64,000 bases of DNA from Alysiella sp. (GTDB taxonomy: Bacteria > Pseudomonadota > Gammaproteobacteria > Burkholderiales > Neisseriaceae): the NCBI RefSeq assembly GCF_030525755.1, contig NZ_JAUNEC010000003.1, positions 1-64,000 on the forward strand, given 5' to 3'. The position numbers and the translations under genes are program-made. The stretch's first letter is position 1. Each line of letters begins with the position of its first letter. Under the pieces are notes generated by a model, which was not told the DNA's origin, made no database searches, and saw only the letters and a list, made by a program, of their open reading frames with translations. This document shows positions 27,908-37,180 of the stretch, piece by piece.

Positions 27908-29338
27908 ATGGAACTTCAAAACCACAATGACGATGTTGCGCGTTTGGATTACGACATCGAGCACATTCATCAGCTTGCGAATCGCTTGCTCCCTTTTTAC
28001 AGCCAAATTACTCAAGACAATACGTTGCCTGAAAATCCGCTTTTGAACGCCCAGCTGCAAATGCTGATTGGCATACTGCATGAATTGCACCCTGCGGACG
28101 TGGCGGCAGTATTGGAAAATTTGCCACCTAAAGAACGGGTTTTGGTATGGAAAGTTGCCATTCCCGAAGAAGATGGTGATGTGTTGTTGGAAGTGTCTGA
28201 TTCGGTACGTGAGAGCCTGATTGAATCCATGAACACCGAAGAATTGGTGGCGGCTGTGGAAGACATGGATTCAGATGACTTGGCGGATTTAGCGGAAGTG
28301 CTGCCTGAAAATGTGGTGGCGGAAGTTTTGAAGGACCGTGATGAAGAAGAGCGAGCTGAGTTTCAGGCAGCCTTGTCGTATGCAGACGACCAAGTGGGCG
28401 CAGTTATGGATTTTGAGATTGTCAGTATTCGTGCTGATGTGAGTTGTGAGGTGGTATTGCGTTATTTGCGCCGCTTTGATAGTCTGCCCAATCACACCGA
28501 TAAAATTTTTGTGGTGGACGAACACGATGTTTTGCAAGGGGTTTTACCCATTCGCAAATTGTTGATTGCTGACCCAGATGAAGAAGTGGCAAACGTAATG
28601 GCACGTGATGTGGTTAAATTTCGCCCAGAAGATGATGTGGCAGAAGCAGCGCAAGCGTTTGAACGTTATGACTTGGTTACTGCGCCCGTGGTGGACGAAA
28701 ACAAGAAGCTTATTGGGCGTTTAACGGTGGACGAAATGGTGGACGTGATTCGCGAAGAATCCGAAACCGATATGTTGAATATGGCAGGTTTGAATGAAGA
28801 AGAAGATTTGTTTGCCCCTGTTTGGGATTCAGTCAAAAACCGTTGGGTTTGGTTGGCTGTAAATTTGGTAACGGCATTTGTCGCTAGTCGTGTGATTGGT
28901 GCGTTTGAATCGTCCATCGCGCAGATTGTGGCATTGGCCGCTTTGATGCCGATTGTGGCGGGCATTGGTGGTAATTCGGGTAATCAAACCATTACCATGA
29001 TTGTGCGTGCTATGGCAAATGCCCAAATTTCCACTACACAAGCCATGCGTTTGTTGAAAAAAGAATTGGGAGTGGCATTGGTTAATGGTGCATTGTGGGG
29101 CAGCGTTATGGGTGTGATTTCATGGTTGTTGTATGGTAATTTGGGTATCGGTTTGGTTATGGTTGCGGCGATGACTTTGAATTTGTTGTTGGCGGCATTA
29201 TTGGGTGTACTCATTCCTGTAACCATGGATAAATTGGGGCGAGACCCTGCTTTGGGCAGTTCGGTCTTGATTACAGCTGTAACTGATTCGGGTGGCTTTT
29301 TGATTTTTTTGGGATTGGCAACCTTATTTTTATTGTGA
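27908..29338 (+). CDS. mgtE: MgtE-family magnesium transporter
   Basis: Mg2+ channel/transporter (476 aa). The N-terminal superhelical domain contains LHELHPADVAAVLENLPPKE and DMDSDDLADLAEVLPENVV, followed by a CBS pair (about residues 150-270; DKIFVVDEHDVLQGVLPIRK and VTAPVVDENKKLIGRLTVDE) and five transmembrane helices with the pore segment IAGIGGNSGNQTITMIVRA-type sequence. Full length. It stands alone between the pheT region and gap, with a possible translational control hairpin upstream. Confidence 0.95.
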   Translation: MELQNHNDDVARLDYDIEHIHQLANRLLPFYSQITQDNTLPENPLLNAQLQMLIGILHELHPADVAAVLENLPPKERVLVWKVAIPEEDGDVLLEVSDSVRESLIESMNTEELVAAVEDMDSDDLADLAEVLPENVVAEVLKDRDEEERAEFQAALSYADDQVGAVMDFEIVSIRADVSCEVVLRYLRRFDSLPNHTDKIFVVDEHDVLQGVLPIRKLLIADPDEEVANVMARDVVKFRPEDDVAEAAQAFERYDLVTAPVVDENKKLIGRLTVDEMVDVIREESETDMLNMAGLNEEEDLFAPVWDSVKNRWVWLAVNLVTAFVASRVIGAFESSIAQIVALAALMPIVAGIGGNSGNQTITMIVRAMANAQISTTQAMRLLKKELGVALVNGALWGSVMGVISWLLYGNLGIGLVMVAAMTLNLLLAALLGVLIPVTMDKLGRDPALGSSVLITAVTDSGGFLIFLGLATLFLL

Positions 29339-29352
29339 TGCAAAAATGAAAT

Positions 29353-29390
29353 AGGCTGCCTGAAACCCCAAATGGGTTTTCAGGCAGCTT
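29353..29390. terminator. Bidirectional terminator between mgtE and gap
   Basis: AGGCTGCCTGAAACCC and GGGTTTTCAGGCAGCTT face each other across CAAAT. The flanking genes converge here, and T/A runs on either side suit both directions. Confidence 0.65.
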
Positions 29391-29411
29391 TGATTTGATG
29401 AATACAAGTTC

Positions 29412-30440
29412 TTATTCAGGCAGCTTTACTGGCATACCAAACATGGCTCGTGCTGTGTTCAGCATTTGGCAGGAAAAGCCCCATTCATTGTCATACCATG
29501 CAAAGGCTTTGACCAAATTGCCGTTGGATACTTTGGTCAAAGCCGCATCAAACACGCTGGCTTGTGGTTGATGGTTGAAATCGCTTGAAACCAAAGGCAA
29601 TTCATTGTAACCCAAAATCCCTTTCAGGCAGCTTTCAGCGGCGGTTTTGACGATTTGGTTCACTTCATCCACGTTGGTGTTACGACCTGCTTCAAAAGTC
29701 AAATCCACCAAAGAAACATTGATGGTTGGTACGCGAATGGCCCAGCCGTCTAATTTGCCATTGAGTTCAGGCAACACCACACCAACGGCTTTTGCTGCAC
29801 CTGTTTTGGTGGGAATCATGTTTTCCATTGCGCTGCGGGCGCGGCGTAAATCTTTGTGGCGCACATCGGTAATGACTTGGTCGTTGGTAACGGCGTGAAT
29901 GGTGGTCATCAGACCTTTTTCAATGCCCAAAGCCTTGTGTAAGGTTTGGGCAATCGGTGCAAGACAGTTGGTGGTACAAGAACCGTTGGAGACTACCGTC
30001 ATTTCAGGTCGTAAAATATCGTGGTTCACGCCATAAACTACTGTTGCGTCCACATCGTTTTCAGCGGGTGCTGAAATTAAGACTTTTTTCGCACCTGCAT
30101 CCAAATGTGCTTGTGATTTGGCTTTGCTGCAAAACGCGCCTGTGCATTCCATGACCAAATCTACGCCCAATTTGCCCCAAGGTAATTCAGCTGGATTTCG
30201 TGTTGAAAAGAAAGGGATTTTGTCGCCATTGATAATCAGATGTTCGCCATCTTGGTTCACTTTGGCGGGAAAGCGACCATGTACAGTGTCAAATTGAATC
30301 AAATGGGCATTGGTTGCCAAATCGCCGCTACCATTGATGGCAACAATTTCAAATTGATCGCGCATACCGTATTCATAAATGGCGCGAACCACTTGGCGAC
30401 CGATGCGCCCGTAACCGTTGATGGCAATTTTGAGGGTCAT
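29412..30440 (-). CDS. Glyceraldehyde-3-phosphate dehydrogenase (GapA-2/GapB-like)
   Basis: Phosphorylating GAPDH of central carbon metabolism (342 aa). Seen: Rossmann motif [17 protein letters not shown], catalytic SCTTNC within [17 protein letters not shown], and C-terminal [12 protein letters not shown]. The cofactor loop after strand 2 reads [14 protein letters not shown] and lacks the Asp that selects NAD+ in glycolytic GapA (AINDLT), which suggests use of NADP+ and an anabolic role. The usual Ala before the SCTTNC box is Gly here. AAGGA is spaced for the second of two nearby ATGs. A TATAAT sits upstream on the minus strand near 30495. Confidence 0.93.
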   Translation of the reverse strand: MTLKIAINGYGRIGRQVVRAIYEYGMRDQFEIVAINGSGDLATNAHLIQFDTVHGRFPAKVNQDGEHLIINGDKIPFFSTRNPAELPWGKLGVDLVMECTGAFCSKAKSQAHLDAGAKKVLISAPAENDVDATVVYGVNHDILRPEMTVVSNGSCTTNCLAPIAQTLHKALGIEKGLMTTIHAVTNDQVITDVRHKDLRRARSAMENMIPTKTGAAKAVGVVLPELNGKLDGWAIRVPTINVSLVDLTFEAGRNTNVDEVNQIVKTAAESCLKGILGYNELPLVSSDFNHQPQASVFDAALTKVSNGNLVKAFAWYDNEWGFSCQMLNTARAMFGMPVKLPE

Positions 30441-30605
30441 GTTCATTCCTTAAATTTGTGTGATGATGAAGCCACAGAATTGCGTGGCGCGCGCATTATA
30501 GCGAAAAAAACTACATACGACTACAAAGATGCAAGCACCATGCACAACAATAGGCTGCCTGAAACGGAATGTTTTTTTCAGGCAGCCTGAATGAAAGCAA
30601 ACATC

Positions 30606-30633
30606 TTGCTAAATTCTATTTGATTGTTATAAT
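30606..30633 (+). promoter_or_regulatory. Sigma-70 promoter of fumC
   Basis: TTGCTA (30606-30611), a 16-base spacer, TATAAT (30628-30633), about 39 bases before the start codon. An uptake-sequence inverted pair (30552-30588) lies upstream in this divergent gap. Confidence 0.65.
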
Positions 30634-30671
30634 CATTTACTTTTAAGACACGTCCACAACAGGAGAACACC

Positions 30672-32063
30672 ATGAGCAACACCCGCATTGAACACGATAC
30701 CATGGGCGAAGTCGCCGTTCCCAACGAAGCCTATTGGGGCGCACAAACCCAACGCAGCCGCGATAATTTTAAAATCGGTGGCGAAACTTTGCCTTTGCCT
30801 TTGATTAATGCGATGGCTTTGGTGAAAAAAGCCGCCGCCATCACCAATGCTGGCTTGGGTCGCATTAAACAAGAACAGGCGGATTTGATTGTTCAGGCTG
30901 CCGATGATGTGCTGGCTGGCAAATTGGCGGGTCAATTTCCGCTTGTGGTTTGGCAAACGGGTTCTGGCACACAATCCAATATGAATATGAACGAAGTTAT
31001 CGCCAATCGCGCCAATGAATTGGCTGGCACGGGCTTGGCGGCTTATCAACCTGTTCACCCCAACGACCATGTGAACCACGCGCAATCCACCAATGATTCT
31101 TTCCCTACTGCGATTCATGTTGCGGCAGCGATTGAAATCAACCGTTTGCTGATTCCTGCTGTGAAAACCTTGCGCGACACTTTGGACGCGAAAGCCAAAG
31201 AATTTGCCAACATTGTGAAAATCGGTCGCACACATTTGCAAGATGCCACGCCTTTGACTTTGGGTCAGGAATTTTCGGGCTATGTGAATCAGTTGGACCA
31301 TGCGCTGGTTCGTTTGAATGATGCTTTGCGCGATTTGTATGAATTGCCTTTGGGTGGCACGGCTGTTGGTACGGGCTTGAACAGCCACCCTGAATATGCG
31401 GTTAAGGCTGCTGCGCAACTGGCTGAATTGTCGGGTTTGCCTTTTGTTACTGCGCCCAATAAATTTGAGGCTTTGGCGGCACGCGATGCTTGCGTTTATG
31501 CCTCTGGCGCGTTGAAAACGCTGGCAGGCAGCCTGAATAAAATCGCCAACGATGTGCGTTGGTTGGCTTCGGGCCCGCGTTGTGGTTTGGGCGAAATCCG
31601 CATTCCTGAAAATGAACCTGGTTCGTCCATTATGCCTGGTAAAGTGAACCCCACCCAAGCAGAGGCTTTGACCATGGTTTGCTGCCAAGTGTTCGGCAAT
31701 GACGTTACGATTAACATGGCTGGCGCGAGCGGCAATTTTGAGTTGAATGTGTATATGCCTGTGATTGCGTACAATTTGTTGCAATCGGTGCGTTTGTTGG
31801 GCGATGCGTGCAACAGCTTTAATGAACATTGCGCGGTGGGCATTGAGGCGGTGCCTGAAAAAATTGATTATTTCTTGCACCATTCTTTGATGTTGGTAAC
31901 GGCATTGAACCGCAAAATCGGCTACGAAAACGCGGCAAAAGTTGCGAAAACCGCCTACAAAAACGACAAATCTTTGCGTGAAACCGCCATTGAATTGGGA
32001 TTGCTCACGGGCGAGGAATTTGATGAGTTGGTGAAACCCGAAGAAATGGTTGCGCCTAAATAA
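30672..32063 (+). CDS. fumC: Fumarate hydratase, class II
   Basis: Iron-free tetrameric TCA-cycle enzyme interconverting fumarate and malate (463 aa). Seen: N-terminal [76 protein letters not shown] and the superfamily signature [13 protein letters not shown] near residue 318. AGGAG precedes the ATG. Monocistronic, ending at a shared terminator with the convergent metal-binding protein gene. Confidence 0.98.
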   Translation: MSNTRIEHDTMGEVAVPNEAYWGAQTQRSRDNFKIGGETLPLPLINAMALVKKAAAITNAGLGRIKQEQADLIVQAADDVLAGKLAGQFPLVVWQTGSGTQSNMNMNEVIANRANELAGTGLAAYQPVHPNDHVNHAQSTNDSFPTAIHVAAAIEINRLLIPAVKTLRDTLDAKAKEFANIVKIGRTHLQDATPLTLGQEFSGYVNQLDHALVRLNDALRDLYELPLGGTAVGTGLNSHPEYAVKAAAQLAELSGLPFVTAPNKFEALAARDACVYASGALKTLAGSLNKIANDVRWLASGPRCGLGEIRIPENEPGSSIMPGKVNPTQAEALTMVCCQVFGNDVTINMAGASGNFELNVYMPVIAYNLLQSVRLLGDACNSFNEHCAVGIEAVPEKIDYFLHHSLMLVTALNRKIGYENAAKVAKTAYKNDKSLRETAIELGLLTGEEFDELVKPEEMVAPK

Positions 32064-32087
32064 GGCTGATTTAAGCGAAAGGGCAAC

Positions 32088-32127
32088 AAAAAGGCTGCCT
32101 GAAAATATGCTTTCAGGCAGCCTTTTT
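32088..32127. terminator. Bidirectional uptake-sequence terminator, fumC/znuA
   Basis: AAAAAGGCTGCCTGAAA (32088-32104) and TTTCAGGCAGCCTTTTT (32111-32127) form a perfect 17-bp stem with T runs on both strands between convergent genes. Confidence 0.85.
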
Positions 32128-32140
32128 ATGGTGTTTGGGT

Positions 32141-33058
32141 TTATTTCATGGCTTCGCTCATGATGCGCACATTGTGACGGAATAAATCAGCATAAGTGGC
32201 AGCGGGTGTACCCTTGGATAAAGCATCGGAATACAGTTTGCCACCGATTTTCACGCCTGTTTCTTGGGCGATGCGTTCTACCATGCGACCGTCTTTGATG
32301 TTTTCGGTAAATACAGCTTTGATGCCTTGTTGCTTGATTTGGCGAATGATGGCTGCGACAGTTTTGGCTGAGGCTTCGGTTTCGGTGCTGACACCTTGTG
32401 GCGCAAGAAATGTGATGCCATAGCGTTTACCCAAATAGGCAAAGGCGTGGTGTCCTGTGATGACTTTGCGTTGATGTTGTGGTATGGCATTGAATTGTTG
32501 GCGAGCGTAATTGTCCAGTTGTACCAGTTGATTTTGGTAGTTCTTAAAACGGGTTTCGTAGTGTCTTGCGCCTGCTGGGTCGACCTTAATGAGTGCGGTG
32601 GTGATGTTGGCGGCGTATTTTTGCATTAAAACAGGGTCATGCCAAACATGAGGGTCAAATTCGCCGTGGTCATGATGATGACCGTCTTCGCCGTGGTGGT
32701 GATGGTGTGCAGCATTTTCATCGTTTTTTAAGGGCGTGATGCCTGTGGCGGCTTCGGCATAAGGTACTTTATTCTGTTTGATAGCACGCATGATATCGGC
32801 TTGCTCCAAGCCCAAACCGTTGAGCAAAACCAATTTGGCGGCAGCAATTTTTTTGACATCGCCACCTGTGAGTTGATATGCATGGGCATCAGCATCGGCA
32901 CCAACCAAATTGCTTACCGCAATGCGTTCGCCACCAATTTGTTTGGCTACATCGCCCAAAATGCTGAAACTGCTGACTACTTGCAACGGTTCGGCATACA
33001 GGTTGCCTGAAAACAGCAGGGCTAATGTGAATGCAAGCGGTTTGGTTTTGTGAAACAT
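32141..33058 (-). CDS. znuA: Zinc/manganese ABC transporter substrate-binding protein (ZnuA-like)
   Basis: Cluster A-I periplasmic metal receptor (305 aa). A signal peptide (LAFTLALLFSGNLYA) is followed by VVSSFSILGDVAKQIGG, the metal-ligand His in GADADAHAYQLT, a His/Asp-rich loop at about residues 117-134 (HHHHHGEDGHHHDHGEF) and DPHVWHDP, ITGHHAFAYLGKRYG, and the late acidic ligand in VFTENIKDGRMVERI. The His loop favours zinc over manganese. Odd: no permease or ATPase gene adjoins it, so its transporter partners must lie elsewhere. Confidence 0.9.
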   Translation of the reverse strand: MFHKTKPLAFTLALLFSGNLYAEPLQVVSSFSILGDVAKQIGGERIAVSNLVGADADAHAYQLTGGDVKKIAAAKLVLLNGLGLEQADIMRAIKQNKVPYAEAATGITPLKNDENAAHHHHHGEDGHHHDHGEFDPHVWHDPVLMQKYAANITTALIKVDPAGARHYETRFKNYQNQLVQLDNYARQQFNAIPQHQRKVITGHHAFAYLGKRYGITFLAPQGVSTETEASAKTVAAIIRQIKQQGIKAVFTENIKDGRMVERIAQETGVKIGGKLYSDALSKGTPAATYADLFRHNVRIMSEAMK

Positions 33059-33128
33059 GGTGTTTTTCCTTGTTCAGATGGGTAAAAAATGGATTGTACC
33101 TGTTTTTGTGTTATGGTGTAACATAATC

Positions 33129-33237
33129 TATGGTTGTAGAAGTAAAAAAAGCAATACAAGGCGGCAACGGGAGTTGTGTACAGTAGTACAAGGAGCGTTG
33201 GCAACGCCGTAGTGCTTTTTCAATTCTGCGACCATAT
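33129..33237. mobile_element. Correia-like miniature element, copy B
   Basis: About 109 bp with imperfect terminal inverted repeats, TATGGTTGTAGAAGT at the left and ATATGGTCGCAGAATT read from the right on the minus strand. The minus-strand core CTACGGCGTTGCCAACGC...TTGTACT...GTACACAAC...CGTTGCCGCCTTGT follows the Correia core. It lies between znuA and the tRNA pair. Confidence 0.65.
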
Positions 33238-33276
33238 TTAATTTGTTTTTTTAGGTAGCCGAAAATGGCAATCACA

Positions 33277-33311
33277 GCAAAAAACCCTTTACAAAAAATT
33301 GTAAAGGGTTT
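33277..33311 (-). terminator. Terminator of the first tRNA-Asp/Val transcript
   Basis: AAACCCTTTACAA and TTGTAAAGGGTTT form a perfect 13-bp stem with a 4-base loop, and on the minus strand a T run follows. Confidence 0.9.
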
Positions 33312-33321
33312 ATTTGAAAAT

Positions 33322-33398
33322 TGGCGCGGTGGACGGGGCTCGAACCCGCGACCACTGGCGTGACAGGCCAGTACTCTAACCAACTGAGCTACCACCGC
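33322..33398 (-). tRNA. tRNA-Asp (GTC), copy 1
   Basis: 77 nt including the encoded CCA. Acceptor GCGGTGG pairs with CCACCGC, discriminator G. The anticodon loop CTGTCAC gives anticodon GTC. D arm AGCTCAGTTGGTTAGAGT and T arm GTTCGAGCC are normal. It follows tRNA-Val in the same transcript. Confidence 0.97.
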
Positions 33399-33434
33399 GT
33401 AGATTAACTGCCGTTAAAGCAATCAATCAAAAAG

Positions 33435-33510
33435 TGGTGGGTGATGACGGAGTCGAACCGCCGACATTCTGCTTGTAAGGCAGACGCTCTACCAACTGAG
33501 CTAATCACCC
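33435..33510 (-). tRNA. tRNA-Val (TAC), copy 1
   Basis: 76 nt with encoded CCA. Acceptor GGGTGAT pairs with ATCACCC, discriminator A. The anticodon loop CTTACAA gives TAC. It is transcribed first, ahead of tRNA-Asp with a 36-base spacer. Confidence 0.97.
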
Positions 33511-33545
33511 ATTTTAAATCTATTCCGCTTGTTGCGAAAGCGTGT

Positions 33546-33574
33546 ATTAAAACAGATTGGTGGGGATTTGGCAA
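33546..33574 (-). promoter_or_regulatory. tRNA-Val/Asp promoter, copy 1
   Basis: On the minus strand TTGCCA, a 17-base spacer, TTTAAT, about 35 bases before tRNA-Val. The same boxes at the same spacing recur in copy 2 although the spacer bases differ, which supports them as functional. Beyond it, 33575-33855 holds only an uptake sequence (near 33643) and AT-rich leader for macA. Confidence 0.75.
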
Positions 33575-33855
33575 GTGTTGATTCGTAAAAAATCATGAAA
33601 ATGAACTTATCATTTTGGTTTTAATTGTTATTTTTTATGTGTTAGGCTGCCTGAAAATGGTAAATGGACATTGAGTGTACTTGATTATCGTGTTATTTTG
33701 CTGTGATAAAATAAAAGTTGTGTAAATGAATTTGGTGTTTTTTTATATAATTCAATTAATTGTTTTGATTTATTTAAGTGTGTGGCTTTTTTAGGTAGCC
33801 AGAAACCATTAAAATGTGGGTCTTTGCAATCCATTGATATACATACGGAAAAATA

Positions 33856-35031
33856 ATGAAAAAAGTGGTAAAAACGGTATTGGCTGTGCTGGTGTTGTTG
33901 GGCTTGGCTTGGGGTGTTTATGCTTACACGCGCCCGAAAAATGAGGTTTCTTATATCACAGAAACGGTTAAGAGAGGCAAAATCAGTCAAACAGTCTCGG
34001 CAACAGGTGAAATTGCGGCAACCAATTTGGTAGATGTTGGAGCGCAGGTTTCTGGACAAATCAAGCGCATGCATGTTCAGATTGGCGATGTGGTTAAACA
34101 GGGCGATTTGATTGCGGAAATTGACAACGTGAACCAAATCAATGAGGTTAATACCAAAAAAGCGCAGTTGGAAACGTATCGGGCGCAGTTGGCATCGGCA
34201 CAGGTGGCATTGAAAATCGCGCAACGTAAATACACGCGTTATCAAACTTTGTCAATGCAAGATGCAGTTTCAAAAGAAGAATTTGAGAGTGCAGAAGATG
34301 CGTTGGCAGGCAATCAAGCGAAAATCAAAGAGTTGCAATCTGTTATCAAGCAAACCCAAATTGCCATTAATACGGCAGAACAAAATTTGGGTTACACCCG
34401 TATTACCGCACCTTCTGGTGGGACAGTTGTGGCTTTGGTGGTGGAGCAGGGGCAAACTGTGAATGCCACTCAAACTGCACCGACCATTGTGCAAATTGCT
34501 GATTTGTCGCGCATGAGCAATAAAATGCAAATTGCAGAAGGGGATATGACCAAAGTAAAAAAAGGGCAAAATGTGCGTTTCACGATTTTGTCTGAACCTG
34601 ATGAGCCTGTGAGCGCGATTTTGGACAGTATTGACCCTGGTTTGACTACCATGTCCAAAGGTGCGTACAGTAAAGCGACAGATACCACAACCAGCGCAGT
34701 TTACTATTATGCACGTGCTTTGGTGGATAATGCTGATGGCAAACTGGCAATCGGTATGACTACACAAAATACGATTGAAATTGCATCGGCAGATGGGGTT
34801 TTAATTGTGCCAACCGTTACCATTAAATCGCGTGAAGGCAAGAAATTTGTGCGTGTATTGGGGGAGAACAATCAGGTGCAAGAACGAGAAGTACAAACGG
34901 GTTTGAAGGACAGTATGAATACGGAAATTCAATCGGGTTTGAATGAGGGCGACAAGGTGGTCATGTCGGAAATGGGGGCTGATGAAAAAGCCAGGGCTGT
35001 TGGCAATACCAGTCCACCTAGAATGCGATAA
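33856..35031 (+). CDS. macA: MacA, periplasmic adaptor of the MacAB efflux pump
   Basis: Membrane fusion protein (391 aa) linking MacB to a TolC-type outer-membrane channel. An N-terminal membrane anchor (about 4-22) precedes ISQTVSATGEIAATNLVDVG, lipoyl halves GAQVSGQIKRMHVQIGDVVK and ITAPSGGTVVALVVEQGQTV around a coiled-coil hairpin (about 95-165), then the beta-barrel and membrane-proximal domains. It forms an operon with macB 94 bases downstream, with an uptake-sequence hairpin between them. No outer-membrane partner gene is present here. Confidence 0.94.
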   Translation: MKKVVKTVLAVLVLLGLAWGVYAYTRPKNEVSYITETVKRGKISQTVSATGEIAATNLVDVGAQVSGQIKRMHVQIGDVVKQGDLIAEIDNVNQINEVNTKKAQLETYRAQLASAQVALKIAQRKYTRYQTLSMQDAVSKEEFESAEDALAGNQAKIKELQSVIKQTQIAINTAEQNLGYTRITAPSGGTVVALVVEQGQTVNATQTAPTIVQIADLSRMSNKMQIAEGDMTKVKKGQNVRFTILSEPDEPVSAILDSIDPGLTTMSKGAYSKATDTTTSAVYYYARALVDNADGKLAIGMTTQNTIEIASADGVLIVPTVTIKSREGKKFVRVLGENNQVQEREVQTGLKDSMNTEIQSGLNEGDKVVMSEMGADEKARAVGNTSPPRMR

Positions 35032-35054
35032 ATAATGAAGGGGATTTTGATTTG

Positions 35055-35096
35055 TTTCAGGCAGCCCGTATTCATGAGGATTGAGGCTGCCTGAAA
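35055..35096 (+). repeat. Uptake-sequence inverted pair between macA and macB
   Basis: TTTCAGGCAGCC (35055-35066) and GGCTGCCTGAAA (35085-35096) can form a 12-bp stem with an 18-base loop. No T run follows, so any effect on macB expression would be partial. Confidence 0.55.
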
Positions 35097-35125
35097 ACCA
35101 ACAAAGGCATAAGGCATGATGATTT

Positions 35126-37066
35126 ATGGCACTTATTGAATGTAAAAACATCAACCGCTATTTTGGCGAAGGCGATAATCGCGTTCACGTTTTAAAAAAC
35201 ATCAATTTAAGCGTGGAAAAGGGTGATTTTGTGGCAATTGTGGGGCAATCGGGTTCGGGCAAATCCACTTTGATGAACATTTTGGGTTTGTTGGATACAC
35301 CCAGCACAGGCTCATACGCGATTGCAGGAATGCAAACTGCTCAAATGACAGTAGATGAATTGGCTGCTTTGCGCCGAAAACGCTTTGGCTTTATTTTTCA
35401 ACGCTACAATTTATTGGCTGCTTTGAGTGCGCGGGATAATGTGGCGTTGCCTGCGGTTTATGCAGGCATGACCCATTTGGAACGCAATCGCCGTGCGGAT
35501 TTTTTGTTGCACAAATTGGGTTTACGGGGCAAAGAAAACAATAAACCCAGCGAGCTGTCGGGTGGGCAACAACAACGTGTTTCCATTGCCCGAGCTTTGA
35601 TGAATGGTGGAGAAATCATTTTTGCCGATGAGCCAACGGGTGCTTTGGATTCCGGCAGTGGCGAAAATGTGATGGATATCATTCACGGCTTGCATCAAGA
35701 TGGGCATACTGTGATTATGGTTACGCACGACCCGAAAATCGCTGCCCAAGCCAATCGTGTGATTGAAATCAAAGATGGTGAAATCATTGCGGATAAAAGC
35801 AAAAACAGCCAAATTCCGCCCAGCGATGTTGTCAGTATTCAAGAGAAACATGGTTTGGTGTTTTACAAAGACCAGTTTCAAGAAGCCTGTACCATGTCTT
35901 TGCAAGCGATTGTGGCGCACAAAATGCGTTCGCTTTTGACCATGCTTGGCATCATTATTGGCATTGCAGCGGTGGTATCGGTGGTGGCTTTGGGGCGTGG
36001 TTCGCAAGAGAAAATTTTGCAAGACATTGCGGCTATGGGGACGAATACCATCAGTATCTTTCCTGGTAAAGGTTTTGGTGACCGCAATCGCAGTCGCATT
36101 AAAACGCTAACTGTTGCGGATAGCAAGGCTTTGGCACAATTAAGTTATGTGCAAAGCACCACGCCATCAACCAGTACGGGCGGCACACTTACTTACCAAA
36201 ACATCGATTTAACCGCCAATATTTATGGTGCAGGCGAAGCCTATTTTGATGTGCGTGGATTAAAGTTAAACAGAGGTAGATTATTTGATGCGGCTGATGT
36301 GAAAGAAAACGCGCAGGTGGTGGTGATTGATGATAATACTGCCAAAAAACTGTTTCCTGAAGGCGAAGATCCGTTGGGCAAAATCGTGTTACTGCAAAAA
36401 CGTCCACTTACCGTTATCGGTATTGTGAAAGAACAAGGCACAAACATGATGGGTGGTTCGGATACGCTTAATCTTTATGCCCCTTATACCACTGTGATGA
36501 GTCAAATTAGTGGGGAAAAACACATAGGCAGCATTGCAGTGAAAATCAAAGACCAAATTGATTCACAAACAGCAGAAAAAGGCGTCAAAGAACTGCTGTT
36601 GACGCGACATGGTACAGAAGACTTTTTCACACGCAACAGCGACAGCATCAAACAAACCATTGAATCCACTACCAGCACCATGACCATGCTGATTTCATCT
36701 ATTGCTTTGATTTCATTGGTTGTGGGAGGGATTGGTGTGATGAACATCATGTTGGTTTCTGTAACCGAACGCACCAAAGAAATTGGTGTTCGTATGGCGA
36801 TTGGAGCGCGGCAAAGCAATATCTTGCAGCAATTTTTGATTGAAGCTGTATTGCTTTGTCTGATTGGTGGTTTGTCAGGGGTACTGATTTCTTTTGGTTT
36901 GGGTGTGGTATTCAATCATTTTGTCAGCGACTTTGCCATGACTTTTTCTACTGCGTCTATTGTTGGTGCGGTTCTGTGTTCCACCGCAATTGGCATTATT
37001 TTCGGTTATGTGCCAGCGAAAAACGCGTCTAAACTTAACCCAATAGATGCGTTGGCACACGATTAA
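35126..37066 (+). CDS. macB: MacB, ABC-type macrolide/lipoprotein efflux ATPase-permease
   Basis: Type VII ABC transporter (646 aa) that drives mechanotransmission with MacA. The N-terminal ATPase has Walker A GQSGSGKST (about 41-49), signature LSGGQQQRVSIARALM, and Walker B IIFADEPTGALDSGSG. The first membrane helix is around 275, followed by a large periplasmic MacB-PCD domain (about 300-500) and three C-terminal FtsX-type helices containing GVMNIMLVSVTERTKEIGVR. Full length, ending at an uptake-sequence terminator. Confidence 0.96.
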   Translation: MALIECKNINRYFGEGDNRVHVLKNINLSVEKGDFVAIVGQSGSGKSTLMNILGLLDTPSTGSYAIAGMQTAQMTVDELAALRRKRFGFIFQRYNLLAALSARDNVALPAVYAGMTHLERNRRADFLLHKLGLRGKENNKPSELSGGQQQRVSIARALMNGGEIIFADEPTGALDSGSGENVMDIIHGLHQDGHTVIMVTHDPKIAAQANRVIEIKDGEIIADKSKNSQIPPSDVVSIQEKHGLVFYKDQFQEACTMSLQAIVAHKMRSLLTMLGIIIGIAAVVSVVALGRGSQEKILQDIAAMGTNTISIFPGKGFGDRNRSRIKTLTVADSKALAQLSYVQSTTPSTSTGGTLTYQNIDLTANIYGAGEAYFDVRGLKLNRGRLFDAADVKENAQVVVIDDNTAKKLFPEGEDPLGKIVLLQKRPLTVIGIVKEQGTNMMGGSDTLNLYAPYTTVMSQISGEKHIGSIAVKIKDQIDSQTAEKGVKELLLTRHGTEDFFTRNSDSIKQTIESTTSTMTMLISSIALISLVVGGIGVMNIMLVSVTERTKEIGVRMAIGARQSNILQQFLIEAVLLCLIGGLSGVLISFGLGVVFNHFVSDFAMTFSTASIVGAVLCSTAIGIIFGYVPAKNASKLNPIDALAHD

Positions 37067-37081
37067 AAACGTTTACCTAAC

Positions 37082-37114
37082 TTTTCAGGCAGCCTAATAA
37101 CAGGCTGCCTGAAA
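37082..37114 (+). terminator. macAB terminator (uptake-sequence pair)
   Basis: TTTTCAGGCAGCCT and AGGCTGCCTGAAA pair across a 6-base loop (AATAAC) just after macB. The trailing T run is weak. Confidence 0.5.
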
Positions 37115-37180
37115 GCTACGTTGTCGGCAAAATATGCTATGATGATGCCATTTTGATTGAACGAAATGTTTGAAAAACAC

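Noticed and set aside
30633..31883. Long open frame (over 400 codons) on the strand opposite fumC
   Set aside because: It mirrors fumC, whose protein matches its family end to end. The antisense frame has low-complexity His/Gln/Arg-rich content typical of a shadow frame and no Shine-Dalgarno.
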